Shown here: piece after piece, positions 10,612 to 23,677 of the stretch
Layout of the letters: each line of letters begins with the position of its first letter
Numbering within the stretch: position 1 is the first letter of the stretch
NCBI GenBank assembly: GCA_016584305.1
Contig: JACEEZ010009492.1
Location: forward strand, 292,428 to 356,427
Length of the DNA stretch: 64,000 nt
Source of the DNA: Chionoecetes opilio
Lineage: Eukaryota; Arthropoda; Malacostraca; Decapoda; Majidae
Direction of reading: 5' to 3'
The notes under the pieces: model-generated
Told to the model about the DNA's origin: nothing
Databases searched by the model: none
What the model saw: only the letters and a program-made list of their open reading frames with translations
Position numbers and translations under genes: made by a program

Positions 10612-11197
10612 CACTAGGCTCCCGCATAAAGCGTGTTCGCATAAAGTGTTTCCCCTATAAAGCGAACGACCTAAAATATATATATATATATATATATATA
10701 AAAAAATAAAAATAAAATAAAAAAAAATCGTTAGGAACGAATTTGATCATATAGAACGATTCCGCCATCAAAGTAGGGCAAATCCGAGGAGTTCTCATAT
10801 ATCACAAGTTCACAACATATATCCTTCACAAGAATGATTTTTTTGGTAATGATGGATGAGAATTTCGCAGTCGCTACCGCCGTTGCTACTCACTCACCCT
10901 TGTCACGGCTTGCGCCAGCTGGGCAAGCCGGCTTACGAAAAGTGCCTCGAGTTAACAGAAAACGCAAGCTTTCTTATGGCGGTCTGCTCACGTTCTGTAC
11001 GATATTTCGGCGCTCTATATGAGAACTCCTCGGATTTGCCCTACTTTGATGGCGGAATCGTTCTATATGATCAAATTCGTTCCTAACGATTTTTTTTTTT
11101 TTTTTTTTATTTTTTTTATATATATATATATTTTAGGTCGTTCGCTTTATAGGGGAAACACTTTATGCGAACACGCTTTATGCGGGAGCCTAGTGTG
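10612..11197. mobile_element. Family E palindromic (foldback) MITE
   Basis: Arms about 10612-10800 and 11015-11197 are inverted copies, starting CACTAGGCTCCCGCATAAAG and ending GCGGGAGCCTAGTG. Inside each arm the word CATAAAGCG/TATAAAGCG recurs. The loop contains a short open frame without a recognisable product. It is flanked by (TA)n on both sides. Confidence 0.75.
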
Positions 11198-11211
11198 TAT
11201 ATATATATATA

Positions 11212-11747
11212 CAGTCAAACCTCGATATAACGGACTAAAGGGGGGGAGGAGGAGTCCATTAAAGCCGATTGTCCGTTATAGCGAGGGTATTTTCCCAAGG
11301 GGGGGAAAATATATGAAAAAAACTGAAAATTTGTGAAATAAATGAGAAATAATTACAAACACAACCAGACTGTGTAGCTATGTTGGGAGGTAAACAGTGA
11401 CTGGCACTACATGCTGAATTTGGTCCGCTCCTACACGTGAAATAAATGAGAAATAATCACAAAACACAACCAGAACGTGTAGCTAGTCAAGCTCAAGCTC
11501 TAGTGAAAGGTAAACAAATTACTATTAGCCAGGGTGGGCATTTTCGAAGGGGCTCTAAACTACACCCTCTTAGCGTCCTAAGACCGACTTAGTTATACCG
11601 GGCCAAGAAGATTACTAAGGAAGCATTTTCGTGCGTCATCTTAGCCTCGTGTAAGGGGACAGAAGGCCAACCCTTCTTAGTGCCACCTAACCAATCAGCG
11701 CGCGCGACACAAGTCTGTATTTGGCGGGAAATACGTATACCACGCCG

Positions 11748-11815
<68 letters not shown>

Positions 11816-13171
11816 TTCTCTCTCCTTTTTTTTCTTCTATTATTTCTTCTCCCTTCTCTTCCTTCTCCTTGAGTTGCCAGATATGTATTTCTGCTACAGT
11901 CACAGTGCAGTGTAAAGCCCGGTTCCCACCTTCCCGCTTGTACGGCCGCCATACAACAACAATGACGTCACCATCATCACCGCTTGAGTGGTATTTGTGG
12001 TAACTGGGCACAGTTGGCAACACCGCCGAGCGGGAGAGATGACTTGAATTTAACTTTGTACGGCGACCGTACAGCGGTACGGCGGTGTGGTAGGCTTTGT
12101 TGTGACGTCATTGTGACGTCTTTTTGTTGTACGGCGGCCGTACAAGCGGGAAGGTGGGAACCGGGCTTTACACGCCGAGGGAGTCTCTCTCTCTCTCCTT
12201 TTTTTTCTTCTATTATTTCTTCTCCCTCCTCTTCCTTCCCCCTTTTCATCCTCCACACACATATCATAGCCAGTATGTGATATTATCGTGAATAATGACA
12301 CTTTTTTTCTGGTGTGTTTTGATATGTTTAGAATTAATCTGCTAACCGTTTCTGTCTCAAATCATATCTATTCCGCCCAGCCCACCCCTATATATATAGT
12401 ATATATATAGCCCACACCTATATATATATATATATACTGTACATAGTGTATTATACAGCCTAATATACTATATACAGTCTAAAATATATAATATATAACC
12501 AATAATATAACCATTGTTGTTATGGTGACGGAGAAAATTGCGGGCTAAGACGACCCCAACCCTGCCTTAGCCTACACTCGCTGCACTGTCTTAGGCGGAG
12601 CGAAATTTGCTTCCGAAAATGTCCAACTAGCGCTAAGATGGTCTTAGTCCCCTAAGATGGTCTTAGTAGTGTTCCAAAATGCCCCCCCAGATTCAGCCGT
12701 GGCTTCCAAAGGTATTGCTTATTATCATGACTAATGCTCATTATTATATATATTATATGGTTGTGAAGTGCAGTTCTATACACTGTGTCACTATTTAGGT
12801 CAGTGTAGCACTGTGTGTCACCTTAGATAAGGGTGATTTAGGGTGTTGAGGTGACAGGGAGACATATTAGTGGCCACGCCATAACACTAATAGTCACTAT
12901 TTTAAACAATACACACCTTCTACCACTAAATCACTAGCAACACAGGCTCCTTCCTTATAATATTATATCTTAATATGTGATACATCAAAACTCCTTAAAA
13001 CCCAAGCATTCCAAAATAAAATGAGAAAATAATACAATAATGTTGAGTTGACAATTCGAGCGGCGATAAGCGGTCTAATATGAAGAAAAAAAAAGAAGAA
13101 AAAAAGTCACGCAAATGGAGTCTGTTATATCCGAAGTCCGTTACATCGAGGTCCGTTATATCGAGGTTTGA

Positions 13172-13174
<3 letters not shown>
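11212..13174. mobile_element. Family C Tigger-like element, copy C1
   Basis: It begins CAGTCAAACCTCGATATAAC and ends ATATCGAGGTTTGACTG, flanked by (TA)n on both sides. The left subterminal region (about 11330-11510) is found in inverse orientation at the right end of C2 (33290-33500). The interior has a (CT)n run (11750-11811), a nested small inverted-repeat element (11910-12172) and a repeated polypyrimidine block. No transposase frame survives. Confidence 0.7.
11910..12172. mobile_element. Small MITE with about 50-bp inverted repeats
   Basis: Left end GTGTAAAGCCCGGTTCCCAC and right end GTGGGAACCGGGCTTTACAC are perfect inverted copies. The match extends through GCTTGTACGGCCGCC. Both arms carry TGACGTCA-like sequences near their inner ends. 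A polypyrimidine block starting CGCCGAG lies on both sides (11743 and 12172). Confidence 0.75.

Positions 13175-13247
<73 letters not shown>
13175..13247. repeat. (TA)n microsatellite
   Basis: Separates the right end of C1 from the left end of H with no other sequence between them. Confidence 0.95.
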
Positions 13248-13252
<5 letters not shown>

Positions 13253-14043
13253 TCGATTTCCCGGACTAATAGGGGGGAGCACTGGTCCGGGAACCGCAAA
13301 AGTCCAGGAAACGCAACAGTCCGATGCCTTTTTTTTTTTTTACGTCACAAAGAACTGGCCAAGGGCACAACAAAAATGGGTAACACAAAGTCCGCTCAGT
13401 TGCCAGTCCCTATAAAGAAGACAGTAAGAGAATAAAATTTAAAAAAACCCACATTACCCACCCCCGGACGCTTATCCTACTCTAGTATTTACTGTCCGGC
13501 AACCACCAATATCAACTACCCCGCCGCGGACTTTTACGTCCGCTGAGCATGCTGCCACCTGGCTCCCGGGAGGCAGCAGAAAATGTTCAATAGTCTCAAG
13601 AGACGTTTCTGCACCAGGAACATTGGGGGTCAGGGGACTAACTGAGGCAGTGCAGGGGAACCGTGAGTGTCGTGTGCCCAAATGTAAACAATACGACCGC
13701 TGAGCATGCTGCCACCTGGCGGGAGGCAGCAGAAAGTGTTCAATAGTCTCAAGAGACGTTCCTGCACCAGGGGCAGTGGGGGTCAGGGGACTGACGGAGG
13801 CGGTGCAGGTGAACCGTGAGTGTTGTGTGCCCAAATGTAAACAATACGACCGCTGAGCATGCTGCCACCTGGCGGGAAGCGCGGACACTGACCAGGGGTG
13901 ACAGGAGACGCTCGGACCGCCGGACAACTTTGACAATTTACAAACAGGACCAGGCATTTCAACGTAAAAAAAAACCAGGACTCTGACATATCCCCGGACC
14001 TCGGATTTTATCCGGCAAATCCGATATCCGGGAAATCGAGGTT

Positions 14044-14046
<3 letters not shown>
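13248..14046. mobile_element. Family H Tigger-like element
   Basis: Ends AAACCTCGATTTCCCGGAC and CCGGGAAATCGAGGTTTGA lie in (TA)n. It contains the GGCCAAGGGCACAAC module shared with D1 and D2, plus two tandem copies (about 13540-13690 and 13690-13850) of a 150-bp piece derived from the LINE tail at 9540-9660 (AGTGTTCAATAGTCTC, GGGGGTCAGGGGAC). Confidence 0.7.
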
Positions 14047-14081
<35 letters not shown>

Positions 14082-14085
14082 TATA

Positions 14086-15219
<1,134 letters not shown>

Positions 15220-15409
15220 CTTTATATCATAAGGGACTGGCCAAGAAAAAAGTCCACTAGCTGCCAGCCACTATAAAGCAGACAATAAGAGATTTCTGAA
15301 AGTGGGTGGGCCAATTTAGTTTGGCAGGTGTCTTAATACTTGTCTTTTGAAGTAGTTTAAGTCATAGCAGTAAAAGATAGCAAGAGAGGTAACAAAATAT
15401 CTTTAAATA

Positions 15410-16284
15410 CAGTAAACCCTCTCTAATTCGAACTTATTGGGAGGAGACCTGGGTCGTATTATTCGATGGTTACCTCTAGCCCCTCCACACAATAAGAACT
15501 CACTAAAACAGCACAGATTGTAGTACGTACTTGTACTCACTAAAACATGGCTAATACTGAAGTCTTGAAATGCAGTACTACTGTACACTGAGTACTCGGG
15601 CGTCACTGATAGCGTCTTCAGGCAAGGGCTGCGTTAAGTAATGCAAAGCTAACGGTTGCACACGGAGGCGCACGGTGACATCAGCATAGAGTATGCCTAG
15701 CGCAAGCCCCCACACTACAGCCATGGGAGGTGGATCGATACAGAGTTGCCAGCTCACGCCACAATAAGGGGATGTAAACAAAGGGCAAAGAAAGCCTCTC
15801 CTCTTCTCGCCTCCTTAATATTTAATTTCCTGTTGCTATAATTTCTGCTGCATCAAATACAGGGTCATCAACAAGTTATTCTGCGAGAATAAGAATAGCC
15901 ACAGAGATACATTTCGGCAGCTGCTATCTTGGTAGCAATATGTATTGTGGCGTTGAAGTTGAATATTGAAGCGTTCAGTATCGTTCAGTAGGGAGAGTGC
16001 GAGGATTGGGGGTGACTGCTACTGAACGCAACAGTGGTGTCACTCTTGGGGAAATTTAAGTTAAGGTCTTCAGTGCTTGAGGTGCTTAATGTGTTGGAAG
16101 CGATGTGGAGGCTGGCTGACGAAGTGGATGGCACAGAGGAGGTGGAAGATGCTGCAGAAAACTCCGACAATTTGAACTTCAGTTCGGATTATGATAAGTT
16201 AATGAAAAATTCGAACTGAGCCTGAAATAGGTTGAATTATCCGAAGTTTGAATTATACGGGTTCGAATTAGAGAGGGTTTACTG
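15410..16284. mobile_element. Family F Tigger-like element upstream of a UBXN7 exon
   Basis: Ends CAGTAAACCCTCTCTAATTC and GAATTAGAGAGGGTTTACTG are perfect inverted repeats flanked by TA (15408-15409 and 16285-16286). It lies in the intron 182 bp before a UBXN7 exon. Internal frames are short: a serine-rich minus-strand frame at 15985-16170 and its acidic plus-strand complement. Confidence 0.8.
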
Positions 16285-16466
16285 TATGCCGAATTCCCGT
16301 TTTTCCTAAATGGGTCAACTGGCCCTTCTGCCACCTGCTCTTCAATTCAGCCTTGCTAACTTTCAAGCTGTCTTTTACGTATTAAAAAGGTTTTTTTATG
16401 TATTCAATCCTTGTTTTGCCATGTGTATTTATTTGGTAAAAGAGTTCATTTTTTTTTTTTCTATAG

Positions 16467-17711
16467 GTTTACCATGACAGTGAAGAGGGCCAGAGGTACA
16501 TGATGTTTTACCAGGTGTCAGAATGGCCTCATGTTGCTATTTTGGACCCAAGAACTGGGGAATGCCTGGTCACGTGGAATAAATTGGATGCTGTTACATT
16601 CTGTGACTTAGTGACAGAGTTCCTAACTGCATACCCTGGCTTGGATGATAATTCATCACCACCCAAGAAAAAACAACGAGTGGTAAGTTTCTATTGCTTA
16701 ATGTACAGTCTTGCACTTTTCTGCATGGGGTCTCACAGTGATTTTAGTTATTTCTCTCCATTACTATAGTTTTCATCAATGATGGACTAAGTCAGTGGGA
16801 GATACAGTGCCAGAGAGCGAACAAGGAGTGCAATAGAGTAAATAGAATGGAAACTAGAATTAGTGTACAAAGGTGACAGTTGACAGCTGAAACAGTTAAC
16901 TAACATCAGCATCCATGCCGATGATTTATGATTCACCAAGATGAGTTTCTGTATTAATTGGTATATGTGATTTGTACAGGACCCAAGTGACAGTATTTTG
17001 GAGGCTGATGAAGCCTCCCAGATAGAAGCTGCCATCAAAGCTTCTTTGGTTGAGGTTGAGAGTGAGAGTGAAAAGCCAACCCCGGCAGAATGTGTGGCTG
17101 AAGAAGAAAATCAAATTGAATCAGATTCCCTTGAAACTTTTGATTCTGATCATGAAGACATTGACTATTCACTTAAGAAAGAGAACCCAAATAGAATATG
17201 CAATGGTGAAAATTCCACGTACAGAAGAGTTGTCAGTGCGACTGAAGAGAAAGAAGACGGCAAGAGTTCTCACAGTGAAGAGAAATCTTCTGATTCAGAA
17301 AGCATGTCCTTTAGTAATGAACTAGATTGGAAATCATATTTAGGTCCTGCAGATGATCCAGAGTCAAGGCTAATGCTTAGGTTGCCTGATGGCACAAAAG
17401 ACATTGTGTCCATGCCATCTTCATCCAAATTAATGGTATGTTGCTGTCTTATACTCAGATGATGATGATATTTTGAATATATATATTATCCTGTAGTTGA
17501 AGTGAATATATTGATTATTTATGTCATGTTTTCAAAACTTTTATCTTTCCAGGCCCTGGTGAAGTACGTTAACAGTAAAGGCTACGGCAGTGACCAATAC
17601 GAGCTGGTGACTAATTTTCCTCGTCGTGAGATTTCTCGAATGGACTTTAATATAACTTTGGAAGATGCAGGGCTCTTTCCTCAAGAAGCTGTATTCATAC
17701 AAGCTAGATAA
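16467..17711 (+). CDS. UBXN7: UBX domain-containing protein 7, 3' exons (partial)
   Basis: UBXN7 is an adaptor that links the p97/VCP segregase to ubiquitylated substrates and cullin ligases. Three exons are read: 16467-16682, 16980-17435 and 17553-17711 (stop TAA). All are in phase 0 and bounded by AG/GT. Exon 1 is the end of the UAS (thioredoxin-like) domain, with VYHDSEEGQRY and AILDPRTGE. Exon 2 has a ubiquitin-interacting motif (SQIEAAIKASL), an acidic serine-rich linker and the start of the UBX fold (LMLRLPDG). Exon 3 completes the UBX domain (ALVKYVNSKGY, LVTNFPRRE, LEDAGLFPQEAVFIQ). This order and the C-terminus are those of animal UBXN7. The N-terminal UBA domain and the first half of the UAS domain are not in the window. 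A candidate poly(A) signal ATTAAA is at 17930-17935. EEF1AKMT2 converges on it from the other strand. Confidence 0.93.
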
Positions 17712-18290
17712 CCTTGCTTAGAATTTACGTTATTTAGGTTAAGGAAACGTGTACTGCCCATTTCACTGCCATCATGTTTAGAATCAAAAGGTTTTGATGT
17801 TTTATACTAATTAATTTAAACATAGACACTGACCAGAACATTAATGCTGGGGTATGTTATGGAATGATATTATCTTAAGCCATTACTTTGTACAGGTTAG
17901 TAATACCAAGTTTGTCTTATGGAGTACACATTAAATACTTTTATATTTGCATTTTCTATCACTATAACAACTGCCATCACAGGAACTGAAATGTGATCCA
18001 GATTTTCTATGAGTTATACAGACTTGCGCGGATAATCTCTGCGCCAGAATCCGTTAATCAAGATTTAACGTGCAAATTTAAAGTTGCTTCCGATACTATA
18101 AAAAAATGCAAGAGGCATGAATCGTGTCTGGCAGCAACATGCATCTTCCACACTCACTGGTGTTTGGGAGGGAGGGTCTCCCTCCCTCTCCTCCCTCCAG
18201 AGGTGGTTGAATTTGTATGATTTTGAACTTTATAGACCGAGTGTTCCCCTACGTCCCAGTGTTTTAGCCCATTTTTGCTGGATTACATAA
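17712..18290 (+). other. UBXN7 3' UTR and intergenic spacer
   Basis: AT-rich non-coding sequence, with ATTAAA at 17930-17935 as the probable polyadenylation signal. From about 17960 to 18290 I see no gene; a 75-codon frame there has no recognisable features. Confidence 0.6.
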
Positions 18291-18476
18291 TGGATGGGAA
18301 ACATACGGATGGCAAAAATATTCAAGCAATCATTGATCCTTACAAGGTTATGCTCAGTAATAAGGAAATTTGCAAGCTAAAGGGACTAAAGCTTAGAACA
18401 GTGCATGACTTGATCCACTGATTTAAGGCCGGCGGAGAGGGGAAGCTCCCACAACCAGAGAAACAACAAAGAAATT
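18291..18476 (+). pseudogene. Tc1/mariner transposase N-terminal HTH fragment
   Basis: The frame reads through SNKEICKLKGLKLRTVHDLI, an in-frame TGA, then KAGGEGKLPQP. This matches the paired-like HTH of Tc1-type transposases (IAxxxGxxxRTVxxxIxxFKxGGxGxxxxP). It is cut off at about 18474, where the duplicated LINE segment begins, so a transposon is broken at the edge of the duplicated block. Confidence 0.6.
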
Positions 18477-18483
18477 CTGTCAT

Positions 18484-18812
18484 CATCAGTCTTTCCCATT
18501 CACCACTAACACCTGACTCTTCTCCTTACTGAAACTAACGTTGAAATCTCTGCCATACTCAGTCACAGCATTCAGCATCTCTTGTAGCTCATTGTGGTTT
18601 TCACTAAGGACCACCACATCATCTGCATACAGCAGTACACTCAAAACATCTTCTCCAATTTTCACACCCAAACCTATATGCTTCACTCTCACTGCCATTT
18701 CCTCAACATATGATCCAAAAAGTAGAGGAGAAAGGCCACAGCCCAGTCTTGCTCCTCTCTTACTATTCACCCATCCAGTCTCTAGGTCACCCTTACAGAA
18801 CTTGGCCTCGGA
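18484..18812 (-). pseudogene. Non-LTR retrotransposon reverse transcriptase fragment (YADD)
   Basis: Minus-strand frame: GARLGCGLSPLLF (the GVRQGC-x-LSPLLF block), then DVLSVLLYADDVVVLSE with the catalytic YADD, then NVSFSKEKSQVLVV. These are RT motifs 4 to 6 of LINE-type reverse transcriptases. The fragment ends at about 18474 on one side and at a SINE on the other. Copy 2 continues further downstream (YKYLGIWLDEKG near 42640-42690), so this copy was truncated by the duplication junction. Confidence 0.8.
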
Positions 18813-18822
18813 AATAAATAAT

Positions 18823-18945
18823 TTCCTTTTTCTTATGCCCGGTGAGGGTTCGAACCTGCACCATCACCAGATTTTGCACCTCAAACTGGCGCGTTTGACC
18901 GCTAGACTAAGAGGGATAATCCCGCTTGGCTAAGCGGTTATGCTG
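18823..18945 (-). mobile_element. tRNA-derived SINE, family S1
   Basis: On the minus strand: A-box-like TAGTCTAGCGGTCAAACGCG and B box GGTTCGAACCC, then a tail AAAAAGGAAATTATTTATTT. The same tail type follows the SINE at 21190-21296. A second copy of this insertion is in the duplicated block at about 44030-44150. Confidence 0.7.
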
Positions 18946-19490
18946 ATTTTATGCATTACACTTCAAATGGTTATCAAGAGGAAGGGCTACACAACATAAT
19001 ACTAACTACAATTGTAAGTGTTGATATTCTACATTTTTTTTTTATGAACAAGGTGCGTCATACATGTAAATGTTCCCTTTTCGGAGATGCGCAGAGATTA
19101 TCCGTGCAGACTGTAGAACGCTCATTGTTAAGTTTCAGAGAAGTAGATATTCACATGTTATAGACCACTAACTCAGGATTGATAAGCTCCCATTATGTAA
19201 GATGTTCATTGTGAGCCCCTTTTCTGGGGTGTAAGTGCTCAAACCAACCATGTGCCCATAATGAGGCACCCATCTTCAAAGTAATGTACTTCCATGGGAA
19301 ATGTGTATTGGTTTTGGATCCCAGGAATTATAAATTTCTGTATTTTGTTCATCCCTTTAAACAATCATAGATGCCCATTTAAGACTTTGTTAACATGACA
19401 AAGGTCTTAGCACAAGTCGGTTTGTACAGAGAGATTTTTATGTCTTATTACATGTATGTTATAATACCAAAATATTTTTTATGCATGTTT

Positions 19491-22400
19491 TTATTTCTTT
19501 TTGAAAACTACACTGCTCACTCGAGAGCCAACCTTTCCTCCAAACATAAAAGTTGGCATAGGAATTATGTGTTCTACAATAAAATCTGTAAAAAGAGAAA
19601 TACTGCTATATGATCATTGAAAATTAGTTATTTAATAATGTTATTACAGAAAAAGCTAATATCATATATACATGTTGCAGGTAAATAAATGTATTACACT
19701 GCATCCTCGTACAACACGGGTTCGTACAACACGGTGGGGGTCTGAGCAACTCACTTCATCCGCAACACTTTGTATTCATACAACACGATCTGGCGATCTG
19801 AAAGCAAGGCAATTCCGCCCTTACCCGCACTGCACAGTGCTGCACAACACTCAACTTGAGTACTTCCATAGTACTCAGTACCTCAGTACTTACCTGTTAC
19901 AAGTATTTCAAATATCGTAAGACATTCAAATAAACTAATCTCACACGTCCTCACACTGTAATGTTTACGTTCTGCCTCTGGAGGCTCAGCAGATTGGCTT
20001 CTTTTTCTTGTGACCTCTTCTGCTTAGGATTGCTTTGTAGGTGGTCTGTCAAGCTCGATCTTGACACATATCTTCCTTCTATGCCACTCTGTAGCCCTTT
20101 CTTTCCCTACCACCAACAGGGTTGGAGCCGCCAACAGCGCCATCTATCGTCTGCTACCGTAGTGTTGATGTATCATTTACCACCAGGCTGTCACACACGT
20201 ATCACATGCTCTTTTCAATCCTGAAAATTATCACCCATGGCGAATTCATCAAAACGATATACTAATACGTACTATCGCATACAAGCTAAAAGTTGTACAA
20301 TACGCCAAAGAACATGGGAACAGAGTAACAGAAAGACCACCGCATACTGAGAAAATCGGTAGATTTTACTACTGATTTTTCTACCGTGAAAATCTTAATT
20401 ATTATATTTTTTTCTAAGAAATTTCTTACCAAACTTTCTCCCACCATTAGAATTAAGGTAAGGGACTATGAGTGTATGTTTACTATATATTGATCATTGT
20501 AAAGGCAATGTATGTATTGCAATGTGTTAATATGGGGGAAAAAGTACAACATTTCGGAAGTGTCCACCATAAGTACATTATAACGGGTTTCTATGATTCG
20601 TACACGACGATTTCGTACAACACGGCGTGCTGTGTCGCTCAAAAACAGTGTTGTATGAGGATGCAGTGTACTTTTCTACAATGAATCAGTGGATGAAAAA
20701 ATAAGCAATGACTTACAATCTGAGAATTGCGCCGTTAATTCTTCTAAAGTCCAGTTGCACGAGGTGATGATGAAGAGACCGTCCTTGTGGGTGATGCGGT
20801 GCACAGCTTGAATGTATATTGTCCTCTTGCCGCAAGGGTCATCCGGGCACATCGACACAGCATCATAAGTCCCTTTGTCGTGACACAGATCATATTCTCT
20901 CACACCCAGACTCTCATCATCAGGATTTAAGATGTCAACTTGCTGTTGGAAAGGGTAAAAGAGGTTTTCAGATTTGTCTACATCAAGGTGGTCCAACTAC
21001 GGGCCTGCAGGCCACATGTAGCCCACTGGCCCTGCTAAACCAGTAATGACATGGAGAAAGCGAGCTGTGGTGCGTATAAGCTCAGTCATATTAGTGAGAG
21101 AAACCAGACAGGGATCGTTATCAGAACAAGCAAATTCCTTGATCAGATGGTCACAGTGTAATGATACACTGGAAACCGTAAAACCAGGTATACTTTGGTC
21201 AGGTCGGTAACGCGCCGTGTTGTGGTGCAATTTCTGGTGGTAGCGATGGTTCGAATCCTCGCGGGGGAATGGAAAAAGGAAATTATTATTTCTGAATAAT
21301 GAATTACCAGCCTGAGTCCGATGTCTGTTGGAAGGACATACTGATGGGATTTCAAAAGGTAATTGTGGCCCAGGGCAATGTGAAGCCTCTGTCGGGTCCA
21401 CATACGAATACCCATAGAAGCATCACCTGGCTCCATCTCACGGCCACTATGCAAGTCTATGTCGACAGGGCTTGGATATTCCCCCCTTGACCAAGACTGC
21501 CCCTTCAGGAATCCCCCTCAGAATACCACAACAGCAAGAAAGAGTAAAGAGAAGATAGAAGATAAGAAGGAGTAAGAGAAAACAGAAGACCCCCCCCTCC
21601 CCCATGACAACAGAAAGCTGAAAAATCTGTACAGGTGGAGTAGAAGTAGTCTTCAAGAGCAGCACCAGCAGGAGTTCGTGTATCACAATTCATACAAGCT
21701 CTCATAAGAATAACTTTCCTGACTGGTGAGGGATGACATGTGAAACAGCTTCAGTAACACATCTGATGAAGGTGAAAACAGAGTCTAAAGGATTATTTCC
21801 GGACTATTATGCGCCTCCATGGTGTAGTGGCTAGCGCGCCTAACTACAAATCCGCTATTTCTGATTCGAATCCTGGCCAGGGCAGTTGACGTGCAGCCCA
21901 TGTACCGCTCGGCTGTTCATCCTTCCTTTCGGGGTTGGTCGGTATATGGAAAAGGTAATTGGTGAACCGGATGTCACACTAGCCCAGTGTCCCTGGGTAG
22001 CAGGTTGTCACCCACCACAGACTGAAGGGCTAATGCAACGGAGATGAGCACCGAGGCCACGCACAGCTTAGCGTATTCCCCCATCTTTACCAAAGAGGAA
22101 CTGTCTGTAGCAGGGAGTGTTTTAGAGGGGATAGAAAGGGTTTGAATTTGAGTACCAGCAGGTGACATAATGGACAGTGATTGTTGTAAACCCTGGGGCT
22201 GTTCAGAAGGCTGGTCTTGGGGCATGGTAAGTGGGAGAGAGGAAGATGGACAACATAATTATTTACCAGAGAGAGTAAAGGGTGGTGAAAGTGAAGTGAG
22301 TAACATATACAGACACAAAAAATGGAGACCCAACACTGGAAAAATATATGAAGGGAGCACAAAGACAAAATTACAAGGCAAGAGAACAATATTAGAAAAA

Positions 22401-23677
22401 TCATTGCCTATGTGAAAGAATGGGTAGGATGAGGCAATGACTACTGTATACAGCAGTCTATGGATGAGGTTATGGGAAGATAAACAAATGTATATACTAT
22501 ATAGTACATATGGCAGATGGTGCGTGTGGTGTGGATGACACTTATGAGAGAATAGTGCTTTATGGTACATGAGAGAGAAGAGGGGAACAAGAGTGTGCAA
22601 GGATGAAGTGTATGGACAGGAGCAAAATGACTCACATCTGGGTTCCCACCATGGAGTTTCATAGAATAAACACCAGTCATGATAGGAGTCCATCACAGTA
22701 CCACAAACACCTTTCTTAAATTGGAAATAACAAAACAAAAAAACAATAGAAGCTTACCTTATATGTTACATTCAAATCCTTTTGAGCAGCAACAGCTTGT
22801 GCAAGTTCAACTGCTTTCTGGGAGTAGTCAATACCATACAGGTTCTTAAATCCCTCGGCAGCCTGAAATTTTTTGTAATTCAGTAAATAAAAGTCAGCCA
22901 TTATGAGCTGATTCCTTTAGACTGATGGCATGACAATTTATGGTGCATTGTCTGTAATAGATCAATATGAGTCACCACAGGGCCAGTTATCTAGTTGTGT
23001 CTACAATAGTGTTCAAAGGGTGATAAAGTTCTGTATAAGAAACTATTTCATACAGCAATAGTATGTTTTGTATTCATAGAATATTTAATTGCCTATGCAG
23101 TTGTCTATTAGGATGTATGAAGTCATGAGATTAATTATCCATGTTTTTCTTCAATGCATAAAAAATGGTGTAGCTACAGATCATATAAGAATGATTATTT
23201 AATTCATAGAAATAATTTATAAAGGATATGCAGGCACAGACCACCATCCATCACTCTATACCCATCCCTTCATCCCCCTTTCTTAACCTTACTTCCTTTA
23301 TTTAATTTCCTTGAACCCCCAAAGCTCACAAAATAAACAAGACCTTTATCCTCCTCCTTCCTATCTCTCTCCTTTCCCCTTTTCTCCCTCCTCATACCCA
23401 CCAGGTTGCTCCTCTTAACATACGAGAAAGTGACTTCATAATGACCTCAGTTTGTAGAGGCTATGTGCATGTTGATATCACACCACTGAAGCTTACCAAA
23501 TGAAGGAGGAAAGCCCCGTTGCCACAGCCAATATCAATGATGGATGATTGGGCGGTGATTTGGTCTGAGTCGAGTACACACTCAATCAGTTGGTCCATGG
23601 TATCCTCAAACCAAATTTCACCAATGTCTCCATGACTTTCGAAGTTGGAAAGCTCATTTTCATATCGAGTATCCCAG
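19491..23677 (-). CDS. EEF1AKMT2: EEF1A lysine methyltransferase 2 (METTL10-like), four 3' exons
   Basis: This cytosolic SAM-dependent methyltransferase modifies a lysine of translation elongation factor 1A. Minus-strand exons are 23677-23497, 22862-22758, 20942-20717 and 19585-19491 (stop TAA at 19493-19491); all have AG/GT borders and compatible phases. Exon 1 gives WDTRYENELSNF, GDIGEIWF and the SAM-binding motif I IDIGCGNGAFLLHL. Exon 2 gives LYGIDYSQKAVELA (the acidic motif-II loop). Exon 3 gives CHDKGTYDAVSM and LFIITSCNWTLEEL. The last gives PTFMFGGKVGS and a C-terminal VVFKKK. The order matches animal EEF1AKMT2. The first coding exon, with the start codon, was not found; exon 1 begins one base before the Trp codon. 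Element G lies in the last intron. Confidence 0.92.
19697..20668. mobile_element. Family G Tigger-like element in the last EEF1AKMT2 intron
   Basis: Ends CACTGCATCCTCGTACAACA and TGTTGTATGAGGATGCAGTG are inverted repeats flanked by TA. The matching intron in copy 2 (about 45510-45515) has a single TA at this point and no element, so the insertion and its TA target duplication are directly visible. The subterminal word GTACAACACGG is repeated. Short frames inside include a KRSQEKEA-like stretch (minus strand near 20010-20030). Confidence 0.9.
21143..21614 (+). mobile_element. Insertion containing tRNA-derived SINE S1, absent from copy 2
   Basis: Copy 2 runs from GGTCACA-like sequence straight to GAAAGATGAAAA at about 45905-45915, whereas copy 1 has about 470 extra bases. 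Within them, 21190-21296 has an A-box-like GGTCAGGTCGGTAACGCG, a B box GGTTCGAATCC and an AAAAAGGAAATTATTATTT tail. Target duplication is unclear (CACAG against CAACAG). Confidence 0.6.
21811..22095 (+). mobile_element. tRNA-derived SINE, longer family S2
   Basis: TGGTGTAGTGGCTAGCGCGC (A box) and GATTCGAATCCTGG (B box) head an element of about 280 bp with a non-tRNA body (AACCGGATGTCACACTAGCC and CAACGGAGATGAGCACCG). In copy 2 the same SINE is cut after GGCTAGCGCGC at 46150, which marks the edge of the duplication. It lies in an EEF1AKMT2 intron. Confidence 0.7.
22096..22757. other. EEF1AKMT2 intron sequence
   Basis: Purine-rich on the plus strand, with overlapping minus-strand frames of 79-159 codons that show no domain and have the low-complexity look of chance frames. 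I see no gene here. The neighbouring intron 22863-23496 is likewise featureless. Confidence 0.6.

Larger units (their letters stand above)
18474..21831. repeat. Segmental duplication, copy 1 (includes EEF1AKMT2 3' exons)
   Basis: This block matches 42719-46150 in the same orientation. Shared parts are the LINE reverse transcriptase fragment, a SINE, the last two EEF1AKMT2 exons with their intron, and the start of another SINE. Differences are clean insertions: element G (19697-20668) and about 470 bp near 21143-21614 only here; a 949-bp foldback and a 617-bp TTAA element only in copy 2. Confidence 0.9.

Noticed and set aside
15985..16219. Serine-rich minus-strand frame and acidic plus-strand frame as a missing UBXN7 exon
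   Set aside because: They lie between the inverted ends of element F and match neither the UBA nor the UAS domain.
21755..21780. CTGATGA followed by GAAA, a possible second hammerhead
   Set aside because: Only four bases separate the two words, so no stem II can form, and no stem I partner is present.
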